Assembly (NCBI GenBank): GCA_020796225.1
Contig: CM036758.1
Location: forward strand, 69,786,366-69,850,365
Length of the DNA: 64,000 nt
Direction of reading: 5' to 3'
Source: Arion vulgaris
Taxonomy: Eukaryota; Mollusca; Gastropoda; Stylommatophora; Arionidae
Below are positions 11,787-22,490 of this stretch, one piece after another; the first letter of the stretch is position 1, and each line of letters begins with the position of its first letter. Below the pieces are notes generated by a model. It saw only the letters and a list, made by a program, of their open reading frames with translations. It did not search any database and had not been told where the DNA came from. Position numbers and translations under genes: made by a program.

Positions 11787-12462
11787 TCATAAGAAGAGCT
11801 TCAAATTAAGGTCACTACTATCCTCACCACTGAAACTAGCACCATTCGCTTTATCGGTAGATAAGTTCTTTACGATATTAAGGGAGGCAGTAAAATCCTT
11901 GCAGAGAGCCGCGGTAGCGTAGTTGTTAGTGAACTCGCTTCTCAAGGCTGGTGGTCTGGGTTCAGTTCCCGCAAAGCGCGTGGAATTTTTCTCGACCGCG
12001 ACGGCTCTCAGGTCGACCCAGCCTCAACTGGGTACCAGACATGCTCTGGGAAAGTAAAGGCGGCCGGCGTGATGCTGACCACATCACCCATCGTGTGCCG
12101 ACGGTCAATGAAAATACAGGCCTAACACTGTATTGACCTATATACCACGAGGTATGAAATGGTTCCTTTACTTTACTTTTTAAAATCCTTGCAACATTTG
12201 TTAGATAAGAGCAGTTCTGTTCTTATTCTCACTATAGCCTCAAGAAGCTGCAGCTCCGTTCTATTTCTAGCTTTTGTTTTGACTGATGATACAAGAGAGA
12301 ACACACTCTCAATAACAGCATTACTAACTGGAGTTATTAAACAAGTCACAGCAAAGGTGGCAAGCTCTTTAAATAACTCGTGTTGAAGAACACCAATCCA
12401 AAACGTTTCACTCTTGGTTAAAAATCCTTCTTTCTTAAATTGGGCATTTTCTTTCCCACCAA
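11787..12462 (-). pseudogene. hAT-type transposase C-terminal (dimerisation) fragment interrupted by a SINE
   Basis: On the minus strand, 12462-12194 and then 11903-11787 form one continuous frame once the SINE at 11904-12180 and one copy of its 13-bp duplication are set aside. It contains FWIGVL, ELFKELATFAVTCL, PVSNAVIESVFSLVSSVKTK and RTELQLLEAIVRIRTELLLS, the S/N-A-x-x-E-x-x-F-S hallmark of hAT C-terminal dimerisation domains. A stop is at 11787-11789, although the last codons run into the LINE tail next to it. It could be a transposon or a domesticated hAT-derived gene such as the ZMYM-like class; no N-terminal part is visible, so a relic is most likely. Confidence 0.7.
11904..12180 (+). 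mobile_element. tRNA-derived SINE (family E), complete copy with 13-bp TSD
   Basis: Flanked by a perfect direct repeat TAAAATCCTTGCA (11891-11903 and 12181-12193). The 5' head has a Pol III A-box-like TAGCGTAGTTG and a B box GGTTCAGTTCC. Length is 277 bp. It is inserted inside the hAT transposase fragment. Confidence 0.85.
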
Positions 12463-12993
12463 CAAATTATTTTTCTGTATTGTTCTTCTTTTGCACTAAG
12501 CATATTTTTTAACAATACCAACCAAAACTAAAAAAAACCCTACATTAAGTATATTTACCCAAATTTGCTCTTAAGAATTATACACACTTTTAGAAGAAAA
12601 AAAATGTGCATATGAAAAAAGGCCTAAAATGGGCCAAAAGACCAAACACATATTTTGAAGCCAACCTTTTTTTAAAAAATGCCAAATTACTCGAATCTGG
12701 CTTTAAAAAGTCAAATTGGCAACCCTGGTGTTAATAAGAAGAAACCAACATTTACTCCTTATCTTAAATAAAATACGAATTTCACATTTTCCGGTGGATG
12801 GGGTGGGGGGTTAGGAGGGGTGAGCACTTGCCACACCACATCCTCCAAAACCCGCTTGTATTCACGTCAATGGCTAAGAATAGAGAAGAATGTTCTGCTT
12901 ATGTATGCTGTTGCTCTAAGAGCCAGAGGCGGCTCATGCTACAAAGTGAGAGGGAGAAATACAAGACAGATGTGTGTATATTGAAACCAGACA

Positions 12994-13110
12994 AGGGAGA
13001 GAGAGAGAGAGAGAAATAATAGACACGTGTGTGAATCTATCACGAAATCATGTTAGAGAGAGAGAGAGAGAAATAATAGATAGGTGTGTGAAGCAATCAC
13101 GAAATCAGGT

Positions 13111-13160
<50 letters not shown>

Positions 13161-13200
13161 ATAGACAGGTGTGAAAAGCTATCTCGTAATAACACTAGAC

Positions 13201-13249
<49 letters not shown>

Positions 13250-13252
13250 TGT
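12994..13252. repeat. (GA)n microsatellite in about 65-bp higher-order repeats
   Basis: GA runs alternate three times with aaataatagacaggtgtg... and atcacgaaatcaggtt blocks; a (GATA)n run is at 13198-13216. Confidence 0.9.
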
Positions 13253-13259
13253 TTATCTA

Positions 13260-14090
13260 CCTTGAAACAAAAACCAAATTTAATCCCCCAAAAATGCAGT
13301 AAGAGGAAACTATGAATCAAACAGTGACACAAACTGTTATAAAAAATTATATAATTATTCATTATTATCGGAAGCTTAAATACTTCTTTGTCAACCCTTG
13401 ACCCCCGATAACATAACGTGGCCTCTGTTCCCGGGGACTGCGACCAACTTTTCCCACCTTGTTTGTGACTTCCCGCCAATGTCAACAAATTATATATACA
13501 ACTCAAATGAAAAACAGTGCACCAAAAATATTTTAATGTGAAGGATACTGTGCTCTGGTCATACCTTAAATTAAGTATATGATTTCAAATAACAGGGCGG
13601 AAATTTCCACTTCTAACATGTCGTTGAAGAAATTAAAACGACTTTTAGCGTGTCTCTCTGATATTGTGCTCTGTCATGGCGCCTGTTGAATATCTTTTCA
13701 AACATCATAATGGAAATTTCCACGTACTAATGTTTGTTTTAACAGGAGATTAAAGTCTATTAGCGCGCGTTTATGCTTCAATATTAACCTCAACGAACCG
13801 TGTTCTGATGAACGAGGGAGGGCGCAGCGTGACGCAGATCTGACCAACACGCGCGAGATGTGGGCTATTTTGAGGACACGGGATTGACTTCAGGAATTGC
13901 TTATGCAGTAACGTTCCCAGGGTGTTGCCAGACTGTCTTGTTTACCCTTTTACGTGGAGGATTTGGAATTTATATACGTCAACGGTTGGCATTTGAAAAG
14001 TAGCAGGAACAAATCAGATACATTTGGACTATTAAGGGATCGGGAAAATAGGATTAACTTTATCAAAAAGTTTGGCGAAACACGTAAAAA
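13260..14090. other. No gene seen; one internal duplication
   Basis: The blocks ggcggaaatttccac/taatggaaatttccacg and tgtctctctgatattgtgct/gatactgtgctctg suggest an old about 120-base duplication at 13545-13750. Otherwise unannotated. Confidence 0.35.
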
Positions 14091-14280
14091 CATTGTACTG
14101 TAGTTTTACAAAATACAAAAACAATAAGAATACATAGCAACGTTCTATATGTAGTGTACTGTGAAAGAAGTGAAATTAGTCACTTCTGTTGTATTCTTTG
14201 CTTGATAAAGATTTTTTGATCGAAACGTTGCTGTGTATTGATAGTTTTTTGTATCTTGTAAAACTACTTTTTACATGTTT
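14090..14280. repeat. Inverted-repeat element with hairpin and gataaag...cgaaacgttg motif
   Basis: The left arm tagttttacaaaatacaaaa...aacgtt pairs with the right arm aacgttgctgtgtattgata...ttgtaaaacta. The centre holds GAAGTG-AAATTAGT-CACTTC. Homologous to 540-700. Confidence 0.7.
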
Positions 14281-14339
14281 CGCCATTGCTGCATAGTTTT
14301 ACTACAGTTTTACATAGTTTTATATATAAAAAAGTTTGA

Positions 14340-15640
14340 AGAATTATCATCATCATCATCATCAGGTGCCGTCTCCACATCGAAGGTTGGCTGCAATGAA
14401 TCTCCAGCATCCTCTGTCTTTCGCCTTGGTGTTGCACACTGCCAGACTGTAACCTGTCCATTTCTTAAAGTTTCCTCCCACTTATCTCTCGGTCTTCCTC
14501 TTGCTCTTCCCCATCAACTTTCCCCTCTAGTAAATGTTTTATCATGGTGTCATGCCTTTTATGTGCCCAAAATACTTTACTTGTCTGAATTTTATTTCTC
14601 TTAATAATTGTTTCTTCATGCCTAGTTTTCCTAAAACTTGTTTATTTGTCTGTTTTTCTGTCCATGAAACTCTGCTTATTCTTCTATATATCCACATCTC
14701 AATTCTGTCTTCTAACTGCTTGTTCATTGTCCATGTTTCCGAGCCATACATTAATATAGGATATATATAGCATTTGATCATTCTAATTTTTAGCCTGTTT
14801 GTGATTTGTTTGGATGTCAGTAACTTTCTCATACTATTGAAATTATCCTTGGCCATTCCTATTCTCTTTTAATTTCAGTTATACATCTGCCATCATCTGT
14901 TATCATCTGACCGAGATAGGAGTAGCTTTTACTTGATGTAGTAATTCTCCATGTATTTTTATATTCATTTTAGGTTTTTCCATTTCCTTGTTGATTACCA
15001 TAGTTTTTGTTTTCTGTATGTTAATGTCTAATCCATATTCCTTGCTAGTTCTGTCCAATTGGTCCACTAATTCTTGTAGATCTTGTTAATTTTCTGCTAC
15101 CAATACTGTGTCATCTGCATATCTTAAGTTATTTATTATTTTTCCATTGATCTTGAGTCCTGGCATTCCCCCTAGTTGTTTGAAGATTTTCTCTGTGTAG
15201 ATGTTAAATAGGCTTGGTGACAGTATGCATCCTTGTCTCACTCCTCTCTTTATGTCTATGTATGGAGAGTAGCTATTTTCATATTTTATTATTGCTGTCT
15301 GTTCCCAGTATATGTTACTTATTAGTCTGATATCATCCCCATCTAGGCCTATTTCTTGTAGACATATGATTAGCTTTTCATGTTGGACTCTGTCAAAAGC
15401 TTTGCTATAATCGATGAAACACAAGTAGATACTTTTTGCACTTCTATATACTTGTCGGCGAGTAGTCTTATACAAAGTATTGCCTCTCTTGTTCCTCTGT
15501 TCTTTCTAAAGCCAAACTGTTCTTCTCCTACTTCTATGTCTATCTTGTTTTTAATTCTTTCATGTATGATCTTGAGTAGTATTTTGTTATGTGGCTCATC
15601 AGGCTAATTGTCCTATAGTCTGTGCACTCATTATAAATTA
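14340..15640 (-). pseudogene. RTE-like LINE: reverse transcriptase palm to C-terminus, decayed
   Basis: On the minus strand: EEQFGFRKNRGTREAI (near 15530), FIDYSKAFDRVQHEKLI (near 15400), GVRQGCILSPSLFNIYTE, the catalytic YADDTVLVA (near 15110), then YGSETWTM and RRISRVSWTEKQTNKQV (14620-14760). Several frameshifts separate the pieces. A (CAT)n tail complement lies at 14345-14363. The endonuclease half is missing (5' truncation). Confidence 0.85.
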
Positions 15641-15935
15641 GTTAAAAATGATGTTTGTTACGATATTATTCTTGTTGACTTCTTTCGTCCGTGTCACATA
15701 CTGTCTTCAATTTTTCATGTTATTTCTATGATGTATGTACATTTGTTATCTATACATGTTTTAAGTTCATTTTGTGCCTTTTTTTAGGTATGTTTATCTT
15801 GAATTGTGGACGGTTAGCGTAATAGCCTAATAATAACCTAAGTGTTTGCCTATCGACTCGAGGCGCAAGAAGGGGGTGCTCAATCCCACACTTAACGTTT
15901 CACACGCAAGGAAAGAAATTGTCCAGAGTTCAAAT

Positions 15936-16148
15936 GTGAAGAATTGACTTCATTGCGCCGGGTTTCCTCATATGACTCCGTCCCTGTCGGCAGAGATGGC
16001 ATGCCATCTGCCAAGCATATTGCACAAAGCACGAACTCCGTAGAACCGGCATCAATCTTAGTGATCTCATGAAAAAATTGCACATGTGGCTCGGTCCGTA
16101 TTGGAAAACACAACCGTGAGTACGACAAGCAAACAACTTCGCCATTGA
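15936..16148 (-). mobile_element. tRNA-derived SINE family D, decayed minus-strand copy
   Basis: Shares gacttcattgcgccgggtt, attgcacaaagcacgaactc and cggtccgtattgga with the 42834-43237 copy. The tRNA-like head is degraded. Confidence 0.65.
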
Positions 16149-16149
16149 G

Positions 16150-16448
16150 AGATATATAGATATGTGTGTGATATGTGTGATATAGATATATATATGTGTG
16201 TGATATGTGTGTTATATATATGTGTGTGATATGTGTGATATATGTGTGTTATAGATATATATATGTGTGATATAGATATATATATGTGTGATATAGATAT
16301 ATATATGTGTGTGATATGTGTGTTATATATATGTGTTATATATGTGATAGAGATATATATGTGTGTGTGTGTGATATATGTGTGATATAGATATATATAT
16401 GTGTGTGATATGTGTGTTATATATATGTGTTATATATATATATATTAC
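16150..16448. repeat. Compound (TG/TA) microsatellite
   Basis: Alternating tgtgtgatatgtgtg and atatatat blocks throughout; purely simple sequence. Confidence 0.93.
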
Positions 16449-16611
16449 TTCTTGTGCAATTCACAAGTCGTCTGTGACCATAAACATATTAGAGAGATTC
16501 ATACGAAAACATCATGCTCCTTTTCTCATTCCCTTGATTTATTTACCTGTCTGTTTATTTTGGCTATATAAACTGCGTACAAACAATTACGCCCTCGCAC
16601 TAACACACGTT

Positions 16612-16805
16612 TAAAAACCGTGATAGCATAGCTGTTAATGCACTCGCTTCCCATGCGCGTGGTTACATGATCCAATTCCAGAGTGGGAGTGATGAGAGTT
16701 TTTAATATCGTCCAGGTCTACTCATCCTCAAGCTGGCACCATAGAAACACCAGGCAGTAAAGACGGTGACGGGATGTTGACCACCTCATCTATCTACCGC
16801 TAGTT
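16612..16805 (+). mobile_element. tRNA-derived SINE family E, diverged copy
   Basis: The head reads gtgatagcatagctgttaat..., followed by the family body with the shared gtaaagacggtgacgggatg block. The B box is degraded (gatccaattcc). Confidence 0.6.
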
Positions 16806-16814
16806 TTAAAAAAA

Positions 16815-17400
16815 ATTAGTTTAGTTTAGTGGACAGATCATCATGTCTGCACATCGAATCAAATAGCTCATAAATTCTCCAATCTCTTTATCCTCAGTAT
16901 GTCTCTTAAAGTGTAACAACTAACGACACCATTGTTGGTTTACCATTGTTCTTTGGATTCCAGCGATCTTATCACGCAACACAACATTTGATGATAACAA
17001 ATATACACGGGTCTAACCCTCTATTCACCCACACAATCCAGATGTGCCTCATTTTATAACATTTTCTTACATGTATTACTATATATCAAACGACATGAGT
17101 GCCTGAAGAAAGTAATTTTGGAAGGAATGGTGCCTGGAAGAGAACGAGAGGAAAACCTAGAAGACGATGGGTGCAGGATGTCATTGACGATCTGAGAATG
17201 ACTGCTGCTGACGCAGGCCAAGTTGCATAGAACAGAGAGTTTTTCAGGATTGCTGTCATGGGTGCCAAGTTCCGGAAAGGACAAGCTACTTGATGATGAT
17301 GATTACTATATGTATATATCACTTAGTCTACATATGTTGTAGGAAACTTGAGCCCATGTGTGTTTATCAATTTTCTAACTATAGCTGCCCCCACAAACAA
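16815..17400 (+). repeat. Dispersed repeat J, split by a LINE insertion
   Basis: J runs 16815-17084 (gcacatcgaatcaaatagct, taacgacaccattgttggtt) and resumes at 17312 (agtctacatatgttgtagg). A second copy is at 21405-21720; a 5' piece is at 55138-55245. Confidence 0.65.
17085..17301 (+). mobile_element. 5'-truncated LINE insertion (217 bp) with 10-bp TSD
   Basis: Flanked by ATTACTATAT at 17075-17084 and 17302-17311. It encodes LINE C-terminal residues (PRRRWVQDVIDDLRMTAADA) and ends in (TGA)n. It is inserted into repeat family J. Confidence 0.8.
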
Positions 17401-17825
17401 AAACATTGAAAAGATACAAAATTATTTGCAAGGCTCATTTTATATTATTCGTTTATAATTTTTTGTAGAGTACAGCATCAATCAGAATAATATTTCAGCT
17501 CTGTACTTTCTGAAATATGAAATAGGGATTTTGTGTTTAACAGAAGAAAGTTATAATAGATGTTACTAGAACACCATCCGCTAAGCTAAGAAATGCATTA
17601 TAGAAAAGGGCACGAAAACTAAGGTTTAAGTGTGCGTATTCAAAGAGTTACGGCGACACGATTCATACCTTATAATAGTTTGTTTCGAATACGCTCTGCA
17701 GACATCATATGTTTTTTATTCGGCTAACTTTTTGACCATTTAAAAATAACAAATAAAGCCGTGGAAGAAAGCCAACTGCGTACAGATGACAACAATAATC
17801 AAGGTAAAGAAATTGGAGATAGTTT

Positions 17826-18075
17826 ATCTTCTTTGCGTTCGTTCTTTACGACCAATTTTAATCACACTTTGTGATATGTTTGATCTTTGCCAAGAACGTG
17901 TATACGTTGCACATTGGCTTGGAAGGCCCCTAAATGCATAAACTTCTACACGTTTAGGACATGTGCATCCAATTTCATCCAAACCTCTTTAGTCGCCTCT
18001 TACGATATGCGTGGCAGGTAACAGTGGTTCTATTCTTTACACCCTAAATTTGGGCCCCAGTAACCACTCGGGCGG
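17826..18075 (-). mobile_element. SINE-like family A, minus-strand copy
   Basis: Full-length reverse copy from cttctttgcgttcgttcttt to ccactcgggcg. It is only about 530 bases from the plus-strand copy at 18602. Confidence 0.8.
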
Positions 18076-18300
18076 GAGATGGTTTAAATTTGTGTGTAGA
18101 GAGTCTCCCACCAGGCACTTCAGTAGTGACAGTATCTGGATTATAAGCATGGTGAGACGGAACAGACCAAAGAAAACATGTAGAACGGCATTGGATATGG
18201 AAATAAAATATTGTTGTCTGATATAAGATAACATTTGTTAACAATACAACAGACCAGTACCAAACGCTCCTCTCCAGTCTGTGATGCTATTGGCGATTAA

Positions 18301-18440
18301 CTCTCTTAGTGGACCAGGGCAAAAGCCATGTTTTTACAAGCCACTTTAAAAAAAAATACAAAACGCCCTTTACTGTGGCTCCTGGTAAAAAAAGATGTCC
18401 AGCCTAATGCCACGTTGTGTGGCGTTTGGTCCACAAAGAG
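18301..18440. mobile_element. piggyBac-like MITE, 140 bp, TTAA target sites
   Basis: TTAA at 18297-18300 and 18441-18444 flank imperfect inverted repeats CTCTTAGTGGACC / GGTCCACAAAGAG. TTAA duplication with short inverted repeats is the piggyBac signature. No ORF. Confidence 0.75.
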
Positions 18441-18601
18441 TTAAAGACAGCAAAAAATGCACGCTAGTCTTCTTTGTTCTTTGCCTTCCTTTATATTGTG
18501 TTCGAGCTGAATCGTTTCTTTTAGCTTCCTTTCTGCTGTAACTGCACTAGTCATGCCACCACTAAATTCATCAGGCACATATCCCCCCTGTCATACACCG
18601 T

Positions 18602-18856
18602 CTCGCCCGAGTGGTTACGGGGCCCAAATTTGGGGTGTAAAGAATAGAACCACTGTTACCTGCCATGCATGTTGTAAGAGGCAACTAAGGAGGTTTGGAT
18701 GAAATCGGATGCATGTGTCTTAAACGTGTAGAAGTCTATGCGTTTAGGGGCCTACCAAACCAATGTGCAATGTATACACGTTCTTGGCAAAGATCAAACA
18801 TATCACAAAGAGTGATTAAAATTGGTCGTAAAGAACGAACGCAAAGAAGAAGAAGA
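18602..18856 (+). mobile_element. SINE-like family A, plus-strand copy
   Basis: Full-length copy from cgcccgagtggttacggggc to the gaagaagaagat tail. Confidence 0.8.
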
Positions 18857-19374
18857 TACACCGTCTTAAAAAGTAGGGTTACAGACAGTATTACAATGTT
18901 ACAGCTATTTCTATTGTTCTCTTCCAAGTAATGTTGGGATTTCACTTTTTTATTTACTTTTTGGTGTCCATCTTAGAGCAGTTTCGTGACAGAGTTAGCT
19001 TCCATGCGTATCACATGTTTGATTCCATTTCCATCGTCTCTTTTGGATGAGCGTTATCAAATTCTTTTGCTGACATTATGAAAGCATAAGGATCGCTTAA
19101 GAAATGTGACATATGTCAGCTCTGACATTAACAATAAATAAACAATCACTAGATCGATGGAAGCCACAGAGAGGTGGTTTTACAGAAAAATGCTGAAAAT
19201 CACATGGACATCAAAGAAAACAAATTATTACGTTTTTAAAGAGATTTGATCACAAAGAAACTTTATCAGAAGAATAAGAATCAGACAATCAAGGTTCTTC
19301 ATGCATATAATGTGAAGAGAAGGTTTGGAACATTTAATGATAATGGGTAAAATACAGGGAAGTAGAGATTGTGG

Positions 19375-19520
19375 AAGGCGGAAGAGAAGATCTGGCATCG
19401 AAGTCTGGCATCGAAGTTAGACAAAATATCGACTTCAGAACTGATTAACTGCACAAGGGATAGATGGTTTTGCAGAGACATGATCGTCTACGCCAGCAGG
19501 CATGACGACTGATTATGGAC
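19375..19520 (+). pseudogene. LINE C-terminal fragment
   Basis: The plus strand reads TSELINCTRDRWFCRDMIVY then ASRHDD. Closest in the window to the minus-strand fragment at 42548-42760. Confidence 0.55.
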
Positions 19521-19739
19521 ATGAAAAGGATATATATTCTATGCAGCCAGTTTTTTTTGTTGGTAAGTTATATTTTTTTCTACATGAATATTGCAAATGA
19601 GTTGCTGCACTGTACCGAGAATTGTTTATCGTAAAACTTGTCTATTGGGTTATACGTATATGTAACTACAGAAGAAAACATTCAACAGCCAGTGAATGTG
19701 GTAAACATTAACGCCCTTTTGAAACCATACCAACCGACC

Positions 19740-20346
19740 TGTTCTAAACGCGGTCAACGATTGGTCCAAGTCTCTGTATAGTTCAGTTTGTCACTTAATG
19801 CCCTCCCTTAACTTACGGTCACCAGACGCAGACAAGGCCACGGGTTAAGCGCGCAACACATCTAAAAATAACTTCTGGGTTTCGCTGGGAATGCGGGCAA
19901 AGGTGTTATGACTTTAACCCTTTCGGCTCAGCTCGGTCGTTTTCGGGAAAAGTCGTTGTGTCCTTGGACGAAGTAAAGAAACAAAAACTGTGCCGACAAG
20001 GAGAAAAAGAGAGAGGCCGAGCCAATGACCGATCGACTTTGCAGAGGGTGATCCCCCGTTCTCATCCGCCCTGGTTAAAAATAACTCAGTTCATTTGCGT
20101 CATGACCGAAAAAACTCATTCATGTGCGAGACCAGGCAGACTTGGGACTGGCTGGAGGGTTCTCTGTCTCGTGACACCTGATTGGCTGATTCCACCTCTT
20201 GATCTAGATTGTATTTTTATTCTTAACATACGGCAAAGTCACGAGCGTGGGCCTGTTTAAACGAGAGACTACGCTACCCTACATATGCAGCCGTTCGCGC
20301 GACTCTTGAAATAGTTCGCATCTTACCTTTCCTCTGTCTGGGACAG
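19740..20346 (+). promoter_or_regulatory. Candidate promoter / 5' untranslated exon of the nuclear receptor gene
   Basis: A locally GC- and CpG-richer stretch upstream of the receptor exon. It carries an inverted CCAAT box (gattggctgat near 20180) and ends in a plausible splice donor (gggacag/gtatac at 20346/20347) that could join the acceptor at 22490. No TATA box or protein similarity was recognised. This rests on composition and splice logic only; transcript data would be decisive. Confidence 0.2.
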
Positions 20347-20607
20347 GTATACAACTGAAATATTTGCTTCATATTACAAGGATATATTAATAAATATTAA
20401 ATAAACATTATTCGGTTAACTTGGACTAAACAAGTATATTATATATTTCACAAACGGATTTATTTGTTGCATATCAGGACAATTTTTTGAACTTTGTAAG
20501 TTTTTTCACTTTAAACTTTTAAAAATTAATATTAATGATAATTTTACTTTGTTGCTTTTACTATTCTCTTGTACTACTTATATTGTATATGTATTTATTA
20601 GCAAGAG

Positions 20608-20615
<8 letters not shown>

Positions 20616-20658
<43 letters not shown>

Positions 20659-20763
20659 GTACATATGCACTTGGTCCAATATATATATATATTTATTAGC
20701 CTAGAGATAAGACAGTTTATAAATATATACTTAGTCAAAGTTAGTCCAGATAGACAGTTTATA

Positions 20764-20813
<50 letters not shown>

Positions 20814-20896
20814 ATATAAAATATATATATATATACACACACATAGTTCAATATATATATTAGCTAAGAGGTAGACAGTTTATATATATATATATT
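20616..20896. repeat. Interrupted (AT)n microsatellites
   Basis: Several AT runs separated by a repeated block (tagttca/gacagtttataaatata); Tyr-Ile ORFs across it are artefacts. Confidence 0.9.
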
Positions 20897-21225
20897 TATA
20901 GCCCAAATATAGACTGTTTTTAGAGAAAACCATACATTCGATTACTTATGAAATTATTTTTATAATCTTTTGTTTGTTGCTGCTACCTAGGTCTAGAATT
21001 ATTCTTGGTGTATTACACTTATGATGATCTCTGCTCTACAACGTTCAGTTTATGAAAGAAGTCTCTCTCAATGTTGAGTTTCTTATTCTGATGTTGATAT
21101 TATTAGTTTGGCAAGATATCAAAGTATGTTGATTACAATATCATCGTAATGCTCAGCAATACAACAAAGTTACAATTTAGGTTGTAGATATGTACTAAAC
21201 AAGTGTCCTAACCCTATGCCATAAC

Positions 21226-21252
21226 GACTATATATATATATATATATATATA
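21226..21252. repeat. (AT)n microsatellite
   Basis: Pure TA run directly before the SINE E-like copy. Confidence 0.9.
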
Positions 21253-21425
21253 TCCGTAATAGCATGCTCCCAGGATCAAATTCCACATAGTGTGGTTTTT
21301 TTTTCGACATTAGTGTCGAAATTAGGGTCAATTAGGTATAAGAGAAACATACAGTAAAGTCGGTGACGGGATGTTGACAACTTCACCAATCGCTTGCTGC
21401 TGGTTAGTAGTTAACGACACCAGTT
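21252..21425 (+). mobile_element. tRNA-derived SINE family E, diverged/truncated copy
   Basis: Shares the gtaatagcatgctcccagg head and the agtcggtgacgggatgttga block with the copy at 16612-16805, and is followed by the same repeat family J. Confidence 0.55.
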
Positions 21426-21720
21426 CTAGTTGGTTACCATTGTTCTTTGGTTTCCAGTACTAGCAAGCTACACCACATTTGGTAATATATATATACTGGT
21501 CTAACACTCTATCCCCCAATTAATGTCACGATATAACATTCCTTACCTTGTTACTATATATACCATTAGCCTACATTTATTGTAGGTAACTTTAGCCTTC
21601 TCTCGTACGCAAGCTGCATTGCTGTTGCTATAAGCCAATTTTGTGTTAGTATCTCGATGATCTTGTCCATTTACCCTCTTCTTGGTTTTCCTACTAATTA
21701 TATTGTATTCACTTAGTGAT
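21405..21720 (+). repeat. Dispersed repeat J, uninterrupted copy
   Basis: Contains taacgacaccagttctagtt, ctaacactctatcccccaat and cctacatttattgtaggtaa in the same order as the split copy, which confirms the insertion site at 17075. Confidence 0.65.
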
Positions 21721-21826
21721 ACCAAAAGATTTTACTTGTCTTCTATCTATGTATTTGATGCTAAATGTATATTTCACGCAAGCTGAATGGGAGATTACAC
21801 ATATAATATATACATACATAATGTGC

Positions 21827-21841
21827 GAGTGTGTGTGTGTG

Positions 21842-21917
<76 letters not shown>
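21827..21917. repeat. (GT)n(AT)n microsatellite
   Basis: A short GT run followed by about 35 TA repeats, about 600 bases upstream of the receptor exon. Confidence 0.93.
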
Positions 21918-21921
<4 letters not shown>

Positions 21922-21999
21922 GCCATCAACCATATATGTATATATATATGGTATAGGAATGCACCTGTATCACTCATATCTTTCACTGTGTTAACTTTG

Positions 22000-22490
22000 A
22001 GTTGCTGTTGCTATTTCATTTGTCTCTTTTTCTTTCTTTCTGTCGTATGTTTTATTATGACGTTAAGCTTGCATAGAGGCGATACTTATAGTGTTATTTT
22101 TTTTACATAAGTGGTTTAGCATTCTGAGTTTAGTTAGTATACACCTTAAACTCAAATGTCAGTCTGACCTGTTTTGCATGACCTCATGCTCTGTATTCAA
22201 ATATAATTATGCTACATGTCCGCCTAGTTCCATTTTAACCACACAGAAACGAAACATTAAATTCTTTGTTTTATGACATTTTCCGATGTTGTTGCTACAT
22301 TTATTGTTAACATTTTATTTCTCACTTTTCAAATTTAATTTGTAGCTGTATTAAATAAAATGATATCTACAATTTTAGTATGAGTTAGTGTTTTAAATTA
22401 CGTTTGTATTATTATTTTACTTCAACTGGTGTCATTGTTTTGTTTTGTATTGCCCAGTTAATTTATAACTATTTTGTTCATATATTTCAG
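22000..22490. other. AT-rich upstream intron or 5' flank of the receptor exon
   Basis: No coding signal; it ends in the pyrimidine/AT tract and CAG acceptor used by the receptor exon. Confidence 0.45.

Noticed and set aside
18445..18590. Minus-strand frame reading GMTSAVTAERKLKETIQLEH
   Set aside because: Looks protein-like for about 33 codons next to the piggyBac-like MITE, but it is too short and lacks a recognisable domain or splice sites.
20613..21994. Tyr-Ile repeat ORFs
   Set aside because: (AT)n microsatellite translations.
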